Made by a program: the position numbers and the translations under genes
NCBI RefSeq assembly: GCF_001949145.1
Contig: NW_019091411.1
Location: forward strand, 1,507,563-1,571,562
Length of the DNA stretch: 64,000 bases
Origin: Acanthaster planci
Lineage: Eukaryota > Echinodermata > Asteroidea > Valvatida > Acanthasteridae
Direction: 5' to 3'
Shown: in pieces, positions 13,301 to 23,565 of the stretch
Layout: each line of letters starts with the position of its first letter
Position numbering within the stretch: the stretch's first letter is position 1
Notes under the pieces: model-generated
Seen by the model: only the letters and a program-made list of their open reading frames with translations
Database searches by the model: none
What the model was told of the DNA's origin: nothing

Positions 13301-16300
13301 CTGAACTGGGCTCAACTTAGCCGATCCATTTGAGGTTGGCTTGTGTTGTCGGTGACTCTGCCGTTTGGCGTGTTTCCATTTGTCCGCATTGCAGTTTGCA
13401 TCTCTATTGCATTGCTCTCTGCAGTTTTTACGTCGATATGGAAACAAGACTTAGAATCAGCTAAAGATCTATAAGAATACATCATACCTTGCTACATTGC
13501 TTGAAGCCAGCGTAATTGTTATGTTTAGTTTGGACTTTAGCAGATGTAGCAAAAAAGTAAAACCAAGACTCAAGTTTGCATCGATCCAAACAGCTCTCCA
13601 GGAAGTTTGGAGTTACTCTTCACAATACCACTTTTGCCAGATCAACTTTCCATTTCTTATCAGGAATACCAGAGGGTATCACCATTAGTGTCGTTTGGTA
13701 GATTTTTGCACCAGTCAGCCAGTAGATTTAAATGTACATAATTAGCATTTCATGCTGCGGTCGTCCAAATCCTATGTATAGAAGAGATTACCCCTATCTA
13801 TTGATCAGCTTTGAGTTGTTGGCCGAGTGTTGATTTCAGTCCATGGAAAGTTGTGATGGATCCTGACACCTGGTGACAAAGGAAATTCAATCTTATTTTG
13901 ATCCCGAGCATGAAATGGATACTGAGATAGCTCATCTAGGCAGTATCCCCGGGAAGCAGTTGAGATTCCTACGATTGTTAACATTCTCAAGTGGGATCAT
14001 GTTAAAAATGTCAGAAGATTTTTCATGATGCACGAATTGACAACAGTAGGAGGAGACAAGTCTTGTGAGGTGCTTGGAAATCTTATTCAAAATGCCATCT
14101 GTTCTCCCTTTCATAGTAATCAAAAGTCTCGTGGTTAGGGAAATAATATCAGCCTTTTCTCTTGAGCAATGTAAAATGGCTTGGAAGTAAATTTTTAATC
14201 ATCTCCTCTTGAATTACTACCCACATTTTACACCAGAAGTCATTTGCATGATGAAATCAATATGTGTTTTGTTTTTTTTGTAGAATCCTATCTTCCAGTG
14301 AAGTTCTTTATCAACTGACATATTTTTGAGAGGCACTTGTAATGTTAATAACCTCTGTGGTTTGATCTTCAGGAAACGCTGACAGGGTTCAAGTGGATGG
14401 GAAACAGAGCCGATGAGCTGACAAAGCAAGGAAAGATGGTGCTGTTTGCATACGAAGAAGCCATTGGTAATTGTATATCCTCCACATATATTCCACTTCA
14501 GATTTTTTAAATCATGTTTTTTTGCTCCAGCTCTGTGGAATTCATGGCTGTGTACAAATACAGGGATGATACATGTACATGTCAGGCTTGGTTATCATCA
14601 GGCATGAAACTTTTCTGCAGATGTGATTTCCCAGGAGTTTTCCGGAATTTAGGATTTAAGACCCCAAAATTCTTGAATGACACTAGTATAATCATTCAGA
14701 TTTTGATACTATTTTGCTCTTTTGACAAAAACCTTACCTCAAGATTGGCATTGTTACAGCCATTGGGGAGAGAATTCGTGCCGTTTCAGCTATTTAAAAC
14801 CCTTGTAAGTCACAGCATTTAATTTTTTAATAATTCAGGGTTTGTTTTTAGCCCCAGTATCACCTTATTCAGATTAAAAGATACTGTGCAAATTCTTATT
14901 CTGCTTGTTTTGCCTTACTTGCCAATAGCACACCTGCTGAACTAGATGTTACTTTTAATTATGTTTGTACAACAAGTATACGAAAAAAGTTTTAAACTTA
15001 GAAAGTTTTTGAAGCTTTTATTGATTAACCGTCTCAGTAGCCCTTGTGATAGTGAGAGTGTTGTTTTGATTCCTCAAGACTCTCATCTCAGTGAGTAGAG
15101 TGACACTCCAGCTGTAGAGGCACTTGATTCCAAGGGCTATATTTACAGAGCATCTTTTGCCTAAGAAAGCACTACGTGCAATGTCTACAAACTTTTCTGG
15201 ATGGAATTTTCTGTTCGTCTGAGGACTCTGGAGGCCATGCAACTGTTGTGAAATTACAAAAATTTGCTTGGATTTAATGTTTGTATTGAGATTTTGCTGT
15301 GTTTTTACAAATGGTGATTTCATGTTTTTAAAGTTGGCATGTTGACAAGATGGGAAATTCTATCTTTATTTAATCTCTTACTAAAAATGTTTGTTAGGAT
15401 CATTTCTGAACTGTCCGTAAAGGCACAATGTAGAAGATTCAGCAATTGTGCTGCCCATCTTAAGTTGTAGTTACCAAGTTCTACTTTCCTCAACCCGGCA
15501 AAATCCCCTTAGAGTTTGAATGATCTTGGACTGGTCAAGTTAATCACTCTGAAGGCTGTGATGAAGCGAAATATTTAATATTTTAACAGTGTCCGTTTTT
15601 TTTTTTCCTTTTCTTTTCTTTTTGGTTTATCGTGGCAGGTTTCATGTGTGGCACAGAGGTAATCGACAAGGATGGGGTGAGTGCTGCAGCCCTGATGGGC
15701 CAGCTGGCTGCCTATCTGGCATCCTCAAACATAACTTTCACCGAGAAACTCCAGGAAATCTACCAAACGTAAGAACACATTTCTTAACAATACAATTCAT
15801 TCCTCGGCAATTGTGTATAGGGTGTTTTTGCCCTTTGCCAACATATGTATCGTACAAAGGCTTGTGTAAAAATTCACAATCTTACATGGGTGAGACTCGA
15901 GCACAGCCTCCTGGTTACTAGTGCAGATGTGTTTTAGGGGTATGAGGTGGCTAATATTGTTATTTCCCTCCCTGTTTGTAGTTTTTTAGATTCGTAATCA
16001 TCTCGGTCAACTGTCACTTCAAACTTTGAAGAGACTGCTGTAGATTTTTATTTGTTATTTTGTTTGTTGTTTGTTTGTTTGTTTTGTGTTTTGTTTAAAG
16101 AGGGACAACAAAGGAGTTAAACTAACAATGCAGGTATCACCGAAGCCATGACATCAGTTCATCTGGCCTTCCTTCAATTACTTTGATCCAAATTACTTTG
16201 ATCCATATATGCTATGACCACCACTCTTTAATTCATTATGTAATTTAACTCAGTGGGAAACACTGTTATACCACTTTTTTACAGTTCAACTTTTTTACAC

Positions 16301-18672
16301 TGCTCCCTCAACTCCACTCACTTAATTCCTTCTCGTGTCACTTTTCCCCCAGATATGGTTTGCACTGTTCCAATAACTCCTACTACTTGTGCTTTAAACC
16401 TGAAACCATGAGGAACATATTTGAGAGGATTCGGACACTTAATGATGGAAAAGTAGGTTTAATGGGCTAATTATAGTGATGTCTGTGATCTAAATTGATG
16501 TGCATTAGTACCACAATTCTTGGCACGCTTATGAGCTAGGATTTTCGTCTCCAAGCTTTGTACCCGAGGGCATCAAAACGTCGGAAAACTGTGCCTTCGC
16601 AGTGATCTGTAATAAAGTGTGTAACACAACAGACTGTTGACTCCAAGTTGTTATGTCATGGACAAAAAAGGATTAACAAATTTGCACACGTCCACGGTTG
16701 CACATTTTGTACCATGCAAAGAAAATGCTCATACTTGAAGTGTAGTCATAGCAAACTGGTGGTAAAAGAATCATCAGATCTTGCAACACAGGTGTATTCA
16801 TCTCACTCTCCTGCTCAGAACTTTCTGTGAAGTTTGTTGTTTCATTGATGGTTATGTTACAGTACCCAACTGCCTGTGGTCCCTACAAGATAACCGGTAT
16901 TAGAGATCTCACAACGGGATATGACAATAATCAACCTGATAACAAAGCAGTAAGTTCAAATCAGTCGCTGTTGGCACTGTGCATGGGAACCGGGTAGCCA
17001 ATTCCCAACTGTTCATGCCTGGAATAGGTTCCAAATTATGGGATGAGAACTCGTAGCAAACATTAAATTGACGTTGTACCTCTTAGTTACAAAATGAAAC
17101 TTTCCGCAATTTTTGTTGAGAAGTTAGAAAATAAAAACGAGTACATTTGCCTTTCAGTTTAGTATTTCAAGAAGGCAAAGTCATTCAGGGTCAACTTCAT
17201 TGTGGGCATACACTGTTAGAATGCAACAGTGCAAGTGTGGGCATGCACTACTGACTTTGCTGATTGGTAACGGTAACCCTTGAATACATGATGGTTATGT
17301 CCACCATTGACATGTTTTTTGTTACTTTATAGATCTTGCCAGTAAGTTCCACAAGCCAAATGATCACATTTAACTTTGCCAACGGTTGCGTAGCCACCCT
17401 AAGAGCCAGTGGCACAGAGCCAAAGATCAAATACTACACAGAGATTTTCGCTGATCCATCCAGGTGAGTTTAGTTTTACTCACAGTGAGAACATGGTCTT
17501 GTTCCTGGGGAAGCTGTGCTTTGTATGGAGCAAAGACTTCAGTGTGTCGCAGAAGAGATTGAATGGGACCCCTTTGTAGGAAGAGTAGATGGGGTGTTGT
17601 GGCCCACTTACAACCAATTTTCACATGAATATGCACAAAGTTATGTTTCATCTCTGAAAAAGTAACATTTGAGCGTGGCCACATGTCAGCAATGATACTC
17701 AAGTAGCCTTAACCTCCCCATATGATGCAAGATATACAGTAAAGGACCCTTTCCTATTGTGTCATCTTTTGTACTGATGGAATCTTTAGAGTTCCTTTCA
17801 GATTTCCAAGGGGGGGGTGCAGTAGGCACAATAGCCGTAGGGTATAAAGCTTGTGCATCACATTGGGAGGGTCCCCTTTACTGCTTATCGTGCAGGGTAT
17901 CTAAATTCCATCTCACCAGTGAGGTTGTGTTTCTGCAAAAGGCGAAGTTTTATAAGCCTACTAAGGCGTGTCATCAAATCAGCATCCCTTCTGGGGAGAG
18001 CCCGCCAGGTTATCTTGAAAAGGGATTGGGACTTTAGATTGAACCTAGCTGGCCTGGATTAACTCCACTGGGTCTCTGTATCACACTCTGGCTGAGCATA
18101 ATCAAAAGCCATTCAGGACAAGCTGATCCCCTTCTTTGTCCTCCACAGTTAATTAAGCCCACCTGGCCAAATAATCCTTTGAGAATGGCCAGTGTTCAAA
18201 GTGTGTTTAATCATCAGTTCAGGGGGGATGTCATGCTTCAGTAATCAGGCTGCGAAGGGATTAGCATAATGGACCCAGTGCCCTTAACCATCTGTAATTT
18301 GATGGACGCCTATGCACAAAAATTGGCTTAGCCCAAAAGACACATACTCAACAGAAAGAGGTTACCAAGCCAAAATGTCAGATGCTGTACACTTCTTACA
18401 GCTGTTCGCAGCTGGTTTTTGCTAAGCACACAAAGTTAACAAGCAAAATTTCTGCCTAGGAGCTCCATGAAATGTAGTCCAAGAATCCTTGTCAGAGCAC
18501 TCTGTGGTCTGTGTACTACTGAAGCCCGCAGGGCTAGTCTGGTGATGGTTTTCGGTCCTTTATTCTCTTCAGTGACCCAGAGGCAGCCAAGGCTGAACTC
18601 CAGAGCCTAATTGACAGCATTGTGGACTTGTGGCTTCAACCTGAGAGCAACCAACTGGTACCCAAAGAGTGA
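1275..18672 (+). CDS. PGM2: Phosphoglucomutase-2 (PGM2/PGM2L1 type), 14 exons, 5' partial
   Basis: This is an alpha-D-phosphohexomutase of the PGM2/PGM2L1 branch, cytosolic enzymes that move phosphate between C1 and C6 of glucose (or C1 and C5 of pentoses), or make glucose-1,6-bisphosphate. Joined exons are 1275-1342, 2236-2324, 2798-2882, 3737-3844, 7107-7276, 11295-11418, 11748-12018, 12475-12557, 14373-14466, 15639-15768, 16353-16452, 16863-16949, 17333-17463 and 18573-18672. They stay in frame for 545 codons plus stop. Seen directly: [17 protein letters not shown] near the start, the catalytic-serine loop TPSHNP (Ser codon 3788-3790), the Mg loop DPDADR (11868-11885), FAYEEAIG across the 14466/15639 junction, and the phosphate loop RASGTEPK (17402-17425). 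Human PGM2 has about 612 residues, so about 60 N-terminal residues lie upstream of the window. PGM2 and PGM2L1 differ in activity, and I cannot separate them here; invertebrates usually have one ancestral copy. Confidence 0.95.
2236..2324 (+). CDS. PGM2: PGM2 exon
   Basis: Encodes [20 protein letters not shown] followed by [10 protein letters not shown], matching the family's GIVISFDAR region. The acceptor is TTTTTTCAG and the donor is GTATCC. It ends two bases into an Arg codon. Confidence 0.93.
2798..2882 (+). CDS. PGM2: PGM2 exon
   Basis: Encodes [20 protein letters not shown] and [13 protein letters not shown] is a family hallmark before the catalytic loop. The acceptor is CTCTGTAG and the donor is a consensus GTGAGT at 2883. 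Confidence 0.94.
3737..3844 (+). CDS. PGM2: PGM2 exon with catalytic serine loop
   Basis: Encodes [21 protein letters not shown], then [15 protein letters not shown]. The Ser codon 3788-3790 is the phosphorylated catalytic residue of the superfamily. The acceptor is TTTTTCCAG. The exon ends CCCAG followed by GCAAGC, a GC rather than GT donor; translation past this point leaves family homology at once. Confidence 0.94.
3845..7106 (+). other. PGM2 intron with GC donor
   Basis: This 3262-bp intron starts GCAAGC and ends GTTCAG. It holds poly-T runs near 4620-4670 and no exon or recognisable gene. Short open frames within it have no family features. Confidence 0.8.
7107..7276 (+). CDS. PGM2: PGM2 exon
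   Basis: Encodes [20 protein letters not shown] and onward through [20 protein letters not shown] to IYDR. Human PGM2 has IISPHDKGIS and NLEPW at the same place. The acceptor is GCGTTCAG and the donor is GTAAGG. It ends two bases into an Arg codon. Confidence 0.93.
8251..8310. repeat. Dispersed 60-bp repeat, copy 1
   Basis: Begins CTAACAGTGCCAAATCCTCC and ends TAGGGGGTTAGGG. It is about three-quarters identical, with no length change, to 9302-9361. The leading TAACAGT..CAATCCTC part is shared with the hairpins at 10623 and 37964. Confidence 0.7.
9302..9361. repeat. Dispersed 60-bp repeat, copy 2
   Basis: Begins TTAACAGTCCTCAATCCTCT and ends TAGGGGGTTAGGG, the same length as the copy at 8251-8310 and in the same orientation, about 1 kb away. 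Confidence 0.7.
9431..9797. repeat. 38-bp minisatellite containing an assembly gap
   Basis: The unit is CTTCAGTTACCTTTGGTTGT followed by TCATTCATGTTACTTCAT. About two copies are visible on each side of the Ns at 9510-9712. The gap length is therefore an estimate, and the true array may be longer or shorter. Confidence 0.9.
9510..9712. other. Assembly gap (203 N)
   Basis: A run of Ns flanked on both sides by the same minisatellite unit. The cause is almost certainly repeat collapse or unresolved copy number, not missing unique sequence. Confidence 0.99.
10623..10665. repeat. Hairpin repeat, copy A
   Basis: Fifteen-base arms AACAGTCCTCAGTCC and GGATTGAGGACTGTT pair with one mismatch around a 13-base loop, TCCAACAGGTGAA. 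The same loop occurs in reverse complement in the hairpin at 37964-38016. Confidence 0.8.
11295..11418 (+). CDS. PGM2: PGM2 exon
   Basis: Encodes [20 protein letters not shown] and then [20 protein letters not shown] plus Q, aligning with the VKFVHTSVHGVGHSFV region of human PGM2. The acceptor is CTGATGCAG and the donor is GTAAAA. Confidence 0.93.
11748..12018 (+). CDS. PGM2: PGM2 exon with metal-binding loop
   Basis: Encodes [20 protein letters not shown], then the Mg-binding loop DPDADR (11868-11885) and [17 protein letters not shown]. The acceptor is TCACACAG. The 3' end is less certain: the only phase-compatible donor I see is GTTCGT at 12019, a weak site, and reading on reaches a stop within 17 bases. 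Confidence 0.88.
12475..12557 (+). CDS. PGM2: PGM2 exon
   Basis: Encodes [20 protein letters not shown] then KEGFQFV, matching the [12 protein letters not shown] region of human PGM2. Two acceptors in the same phase are possible, CTAG ending 12474 or CCAG ending 12480, which differ by two residues. The donor is GTACGT at 12558. Confidence 0.88.
12558..14372 (+). other. PGM2 intron carrying a MITE-like element
   Basis: This 1815-bp intron contains the terminal-inverted-repeat element at 12910-13453. Nothing else is recognisable. Confidence 0.75.
12910..13453. mobile_element. MITE-like element with 23-bp imperfect terminal inverted repeats
   Basis: The left end TAAGCCTGGTTTCCATGTAG and the reverse complement of the right end (TAAGTCTTGTTTCCATATCG) match at 18 of 23 positions. 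The string GACGCAGACAGTCG recurs near both ends (12964 and 13281). The 10-mer ACAAGACTTA occurs at both boundaries (12902-12911 and 13444-13453). There is no transposase, so the element is non-autonomous; its superfamily is unresolved. Confidence 0.7.
14373..14466 (+). CDS. PGM2: PGM2 exon with sugar-specificity loop
   Basis: Encodes [20 protein letters not shown] then [12 protein letters not shown]. The EEAIG motif is the substrate-recognition loop, and its Gly codon is split by the intron. The acceptor is GATCTTCAG and the donor is GTAATT. Confidence 0.94.
14467..15638 (+). other. PGM2 intron
   Basis: This 1172-bp intron ends in a pyrimidine tract and GGCAG. Nothing else was recognised in it. 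Confidence 0.75.
15639..15768 (+). CDS. PGM2: PGM2 exon
   Basis: Encodes [20 protein letters not shown] then [20 protein letters not shown] and YQT, matching the family's DKDGVSAAV region. It is preceded by a long T-rich tract and GGCAG; the donor is GTAAGA. It ends two bases into a Thr codon. Confidence 0.93.
16353..16452 (+). CDS. PGM2: PGM2 exon
   Basis: Encodes [20 protein letters not shown] and [13 protein letters not shown], the start of the C-terminal domain. The acceptor is TTCCCCCAG and the donor is GTAGGT. Upstream, 16050-16098 is a TTTG-rich low-complexity tract. Confidence 0.92.
16863..16949 (+). CDS. PGM2: PGM2 exon
   Basis: Encodes [20 protein letters not shown] then DNNQPDNKA. 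The IRDLTTGYD motif is shared with human PGM2. The acceptor is GTTACAG and the donor is GTAAGT. Confidence 0.93.
17333..17463 (+). CDS. PGM2: PGM2 exon with phosphate-binding loop
   Basis: Encodes [20 protein letters not shown], then [25 protein letters not shown] (17402-17425) is the phosphate-binding loop. The acceptor is CTTTATAG and the donor is GTGAGT. It ends two bases into a Ser codon. Confidence 0.94.
17464..18572 (+). other. PGM2 last intron
   Basis: This 1109-bp intron has a fragment near 18352-18385 (CAGAAAGAGGTTACCAAGCC) resembling one at 12105-12128 (CAGAAACAGGTTACCAGTC), probably a dispersed repeat. There are no other features. Confidence 0.6.
18573..18672 (+). CDS. PGM2: PGM2 terminal coding exon
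   Basis: Encodes [20 protein letters not shown] then [12 protein letters not shown] and TGA at 18670-18672. Human PGM2 has the same NSDPEQLKKEL...FFQP layout at its C-terminus. The acceptor is TCTCTTCAG. Confidence 0.93.
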
Positions 18673-18977
18673 ACGTCATCAGTGCTGCATGCACGTACCT
18701 CCACTCACATAAGCTTGCAAGCATCCATGCACAAGGGCGTCAATCACTTCTTAAAGAATGGAGGGGGGGCATTGTGCGATATGAGACCATTTCTCAGATT
18801 AACCCTATTTTCTCAGGTTTTCACAGATTACTCAATCTCTCCTTATCCATTTCTTTTTTATCATTTTTGAAAATGGTTTTCAAAGTATTTAGCTGTTAGG
18901 TACTGTACAACAAAATGTAAGCCTACAATTTTTCTTTGGCTACAAAAAAAGTGAGGGGGCTAACAAAGTGATATCCC

Positions 18978-19133
18978 CAGGGGTGGGATTTCTCAGCTTT
19001 TTCTGTTTTGGAGTTCAGCTTTTTTTTCCGCCCTGGCTGTGTACAAAAGTATAGGGGATTTTCACAATTCAGTGTCTTTATGCCTTTTTCAGCTGTTTTC
19101 AGCTATTTTTACCATTGGTCAATCTCACCCCTG
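18978..19133. mobile_element. Small hAT-like MITE (156 bp)
   Basis: The left end CAGGGGTGGGATT and the reverse complement of the right end, CAGGGGTGAGATT, match at 12 of 13. The 6-mer TATCCC directly abuts both ends (18972-18977 and 19134-19139). CAGGGG termini are typical of hAT elements, but the usual target duplication is 8 bp, so the superfamily is tentative. It lies about 300 bp past the PGM2 stop, probably in the 3' UTR. Confidence 0.72.
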
Positions 19134-20327
19134 TATCCCTCAAAAATGGGGGCATAACCCGGCATATGTCCTCCCTGACCCACTTTGATCAACACCCATA
19201 TCCTTGTTTTGGTTAAGGTAGAATTACGAGTTGGGGGTCATGAAATTCATTGCCAAATGTGAAAGGTAATTTCTCTAAAACGAAAATGTGTTGGTGTGCC
19301 AAGATAGGTGTTGGGACACCTGACGCCAACAAAACCTATGAGAATCCATTGGTGGTGTTGAGTTGTACATCGAGACTGACAAATGGCAAAGATGACATTC
19401 TGAAAGGATACACTTGGATTTGAATTTTGAGAATAGGGAAATTGCTTTTGAAAAGCAACTCATCCCTTACTAAGGGGCTGCCCACTTTCATATTTTTCCT
19501 ATCATTTCACAAGCGTGCAAACCATTGGGGGTCGGTCGTAAGGCAGCCATGCATGGTTTTCCTTTTCAGTTCTACTCTTGAAGGAAGGGGCTTAAACAAG
19601 AGTACCCTTTGTTCACTTGTGAAATTGATGCAGAAATTCAATGGCCTCTTGTATGTCTCCAGATGCACTTTTACACTGGTATTCACTCGGTGGGAAACTT
19701 TTGTGTGAGTAAACACAGTTTGCTCCGTTCTCATAAAAAGTACTTGAGAATAATCTATTCTTGTTGAATTTCATGTTGGCAGTCTTTAATGTGACCAAAA
19801 AAAATGGAATTGCCTTTGGCATTTGACAAGTGGTTGTTTCAGTCAACATGGACTCTTTCAGTATTGGACACCTTTTTTTTCATTTCACATATGCACGTTT
19901 TGCAAAGCCTTTGTTGTTTCTTGAGATAGAGATTTTCGTTCTGCAATTTTTTTGTACTCATCCTTTTATTCAGATTTGGACTTGAAATGTTCAGCAGATA
20001 ATGATACAAGAAATGGCAATGTTTAAAATATCAACAGTAAGAAACACACTGGTGTGCTACACGGACATAATGTAGATGAGCATTCTATCATTCTAACATT
20101 TAATGTGTGATTGAGTGTATGTAAATCAACCGAGTCTTTAAGAAAGGCCTGAACATCACTTATAGCATTAGAAATTCTGTACAAAGCTACAAACTGTAAC
20201 AGCGTGTCCACCACACAAGTATGGAGTACTGCACTGTTCTATAAAGCGGCACGACCTTGTTTTTAACCCTGCTTCACCCAGACTTTCCAAATCCATCAGG
20301 AGGCTGTTCCAGATTTTGAAAGATTAA

Positions 20328-20900
20328 CCACTTAACGCCAGTGGTAGTTACCAACGTTGATGATATTTGGACGGGATAATTATCATTTTTTTCTGTTTTC
20401 AAAATTCTTTGAAAATTCTTTTCTTTATTTACTGGACACTTAAACCCACACGAAGGACTGTCTGGTTTCTACTTTAATCTGACAGACAACATCTATTGAC
20501 ACTGTAGTATATCAGCCAGGCCTGCCGCCTTGCAAAAAGAGCCCAGATTTTGCGGTGTCAGGTAATTTTCTTTTGTTCATGAAACTGGCACAGTGCGCTG
20601 CTGACCTCTTTTCAATAGTGGCCAGATCAGTGTGCAGCGTGGCTCATCACTGCAGTGGTGGAGTACTTTTGTCCCCGGTGGTAATCTGCTCGCGCTAAAT
20701 CCCCAAAACTGTGGTATACTGTTTCAAAACACGGCTGGATTATCTCCACTATTGAGAATGAAGAAATGTTGGTAATTCCCAGCAGCCTAGTCTTTTGTTA
20801 CGAGTACAGTCTTTTGTTACAAGGCCCAGTTCCCTTTGTCTGATTTTGGGGATACCCCGGCCATGCATATAAAGAATACATTTCTGGTACCGGCAAGTGG
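20328..20900. mobile_element. TTAA-flanked element, piggyBac-like MITE candidate
   Basis: TTAA at 20324-20327 is followed by CCACTTAACGCC; CCGGCAAGTGG is followed by TTAA at 20901-20904. The ends are inverted repeats for CCACTT plus a short gapped extension. TTAA duplications are the mark of piggyBac-type transposition. The TIRs are short, so chance is possible. Confidence 0.5.
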
Positions 20901-22432
20901 TTAAGGACCTGTCAATTGTTCAAATTTAATCAGACTGCAAAAAATCTGAAGCATTCTGATTTTCATAACGGGGAATAAGTCCTTAGTCCTGGCAAAAGAG
21001 GGCACTGATTTGCCCAGAAGAGGCCATTATTTGCTATTTCAAAAAAATTGCAGTTGTTACATATGTGGACATTTGAACATATATGTATGTGAATAGCTTC
21101 TCTGGCACGGCTGCTTGTACTCACTATAGGTTTGTAAAATGGGTGTTCCAGTTTCTGGCATTCGTTGTTTCCAGGTGTGAATTGCACAGAGCTTTGATAT
21201 TCCTCAAAACTTAAGTGCAGAGACGGTGTGATCACTTTACATTAAAACTGGTAATGATTTTAGCAGAGTCGGGACATTTCACAGCATGAAAAGAATTAGA
21301 AGAAGTTTAAGCTTACATCTTTGAGTTTTATTATTTGTGTGACTTTTTTTGGTCAGTTACCCCCCTCAGTTCTTTATATTTGACGCTGAAAAAAAAAATT
21401 GGGTTGTGTGTGTAATCCCTGACACCGCTCATGTCAAATCTTTGCCTTGACCTGTGCTTGTGATTAACATATTAAAGTTAAATGTCAGCATAAAATGCTC
21501 GGTATTATCGTCCTATATATTAACATTGTATACGTTTGAAAATGTGACACTTTATTTACTGGTACATTTATTACCAAAGCCAGAAAATGCGTTCCTTCCT
21601 ATGAATTAAAAAAAATTGATGTTGTGCCTCTTTGAGAATATTATATGTGCTTTCATATTGGGAATGTGTCACACTCTGTGAATATGAAACCATTCAGTGC
21701 CATAGCTGTGTTAGGAGCATTGGAGTGTGGAGAATCACATTCTACTTTGTTGTGAAACTCAGCCTTATTTCACTGTTTACTCAAAACTGTTTCTTGTCAC
21801 TTAGAATATCAACCTTTATTATCCAACTTTTCCTTTTTTTTCTTTTCTTTCCCTTTTTTTGAATGTTTTTAACAATAATTCATTTATTTGTTATTTGAAA
21901 ACAGATCAAATGTGTGCTTTAAAGATACTTTTGTTTCAAACTACATGTATGTATTGTTATTTTATGTTCATAGATGCTTGTTAAAAGTTTCTTGGGATTT
22001 TTTTTCTCTTCATTTTTTTCCCAAGCATATTTAGGTTATTTTATATGTATTTCTTTTATTTGTCGCCATATTGTGGATTCCCCTGAACTTGTACTCCTCA
22101 GCTGTTTCCACAACCTCTATGAAGAATTGGGGCCAAAATCCTTTGGGTTGGGAAGCCTGAGATTTTCCACCAAGAATATTTTGATTCAGAATTTCCTAGA
22201 AAGTAATGTGCCAAGGGACTGTGCCATTAACTAGCAATACCATGCTTGAAAGTCAGGTTCACATATTTCGGATAATAAAGACAATCCTTCTCCATCTTAC
22301 ATGATGCACATGTACCCGATTGAGCTAAATGAAATTAAAGGCTAATACTGTCATAGGGCATTTATTCAAATGCAAACCAAGTTTTTTGATTCAAAGCTGA
22401 TCAAAGTAAAGGTCCGTGCAATCATAGTTTAA

Positions 22433-22694
22433 CACGTTGACTGCCGACTACGAGCAACACTTGTGGCAAGTGTACTGCACTCTGCCACTGTGAGTATACT
22501 TGTAGGATATGAAAGGCTTTTGTATTGTAAATTGAATACAGAAAACACAACAAATATGCTGCTGGCAGTGTTGGGGACATCTGTAAAATGCTCATGTTGA
22601 AACACACCTGAAAAGTACCTATTAAATATGCGCGCATGCATACAATGCCTGGCAAATGGGAGCGCCCGTGAAATTATGTGCATTAGTCGACGTG
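22433..22694. mobile_element. TTAA-flanked element, piggyBac-like MITE candidate
   Basis: TTAA (22429-22432) precedes CACGTTGACT, and AGTCGACGTG precedes TTAA (22695-22698). The terminal inverted repeats match at 9 of 10 bases. Inside lies a small palindrome, CACTTGTGGCAAGTG. No transposase is encoded. Confidence 0.65.
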
Positions 22695-23279
22695 TTAAGA
22701 CATTCATTTTTGGCTGTACGGATCACGGAATTCTACTCTCAAAATGTTTCAGAGATAGCAACAGGCAATCCCATTAGTGATGTCAAGAGAACCACATGTT
22801 CACTCCAACTGTGTTGGAAACATGTCTGCTCTGGATCCCTTCTGCAGCTGTCTCAGCTCATAGAGGGAGGACACAGAGACATATTTTAGCCAGTTTGTTT
22901 TGCTGACGTGATTGGTATCAACGAGGGCATTATTTGGCTTTTTTGTTTTAATTAATGTACTGATCTCCATTTTAAGATCTTCTGATGTAAATTACAAAAT
23001 ATATTGCTGTGCTGCGTTATTGTTTATTTGCCTTTGTATATGAAAGTTTATTTGCTTTCTTTGGATTATACATTTGACTTTTTATAAACACTATTCTAAG
23101 AAAGTCAACATATTAATCAAATTTAAATTTGGGCTGGGAAAGTTACTCTTTTACCACTGTATTCCTGTATGTTGGCATGGTATGGCATTTGCTGGCAGTT
23201 GATAACCTGCAACACCGCGTAATTTTAACCTTTTCAGTGTTACCTTTGTTTAAATGTTGGTTCATACTAGGCGCAAAAG

Positions 23280-23565
23280 TGAACATGAACGCAAATTTGT
23301 GATGCGATCTGCAAAAACCCTTCACTTGGTGAGCGTTGTCATTTGGGTGCCTATAAACTTCAAGTTAATATGGACACGCTCTGTTTTTCAGATATATTCC
23401 ATTTATGATTCGATATTGTCTGCAACCTGAATCTAGGTTACCTAGAGTCACAAATTGAACAGTTTTGAAAACAGGGCAGTGTCCAGATCAATTTGAAGTT
23501 GATATGCACCAAAATGACAAAGTTCACCATGTGAAGGGTTTTTGCAGATCGCAACGCATTTGTGA
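23280..23565. mobile_element. Foldback element with long inverted arms
   Basis: Arm cores at 23306-23334 and 23522-23550 match as inverted repeats at 27 of 29 positions (GATCTGCAAAAACCCTTCAC and its complement). Weaker pairing extends inward over ATGACA..GCACC and the AACTTCAA/TTGAAGTT segments. There is no coding capacity. The outer boundaries are approximate. Confidence 0.72.

Noticed and set aside
22422-22707. Minus-strand 77-92 codon frames in the intergenic region.
   Set aside because: They coincide with the TTAA-flanked MITE and show no protein family features.
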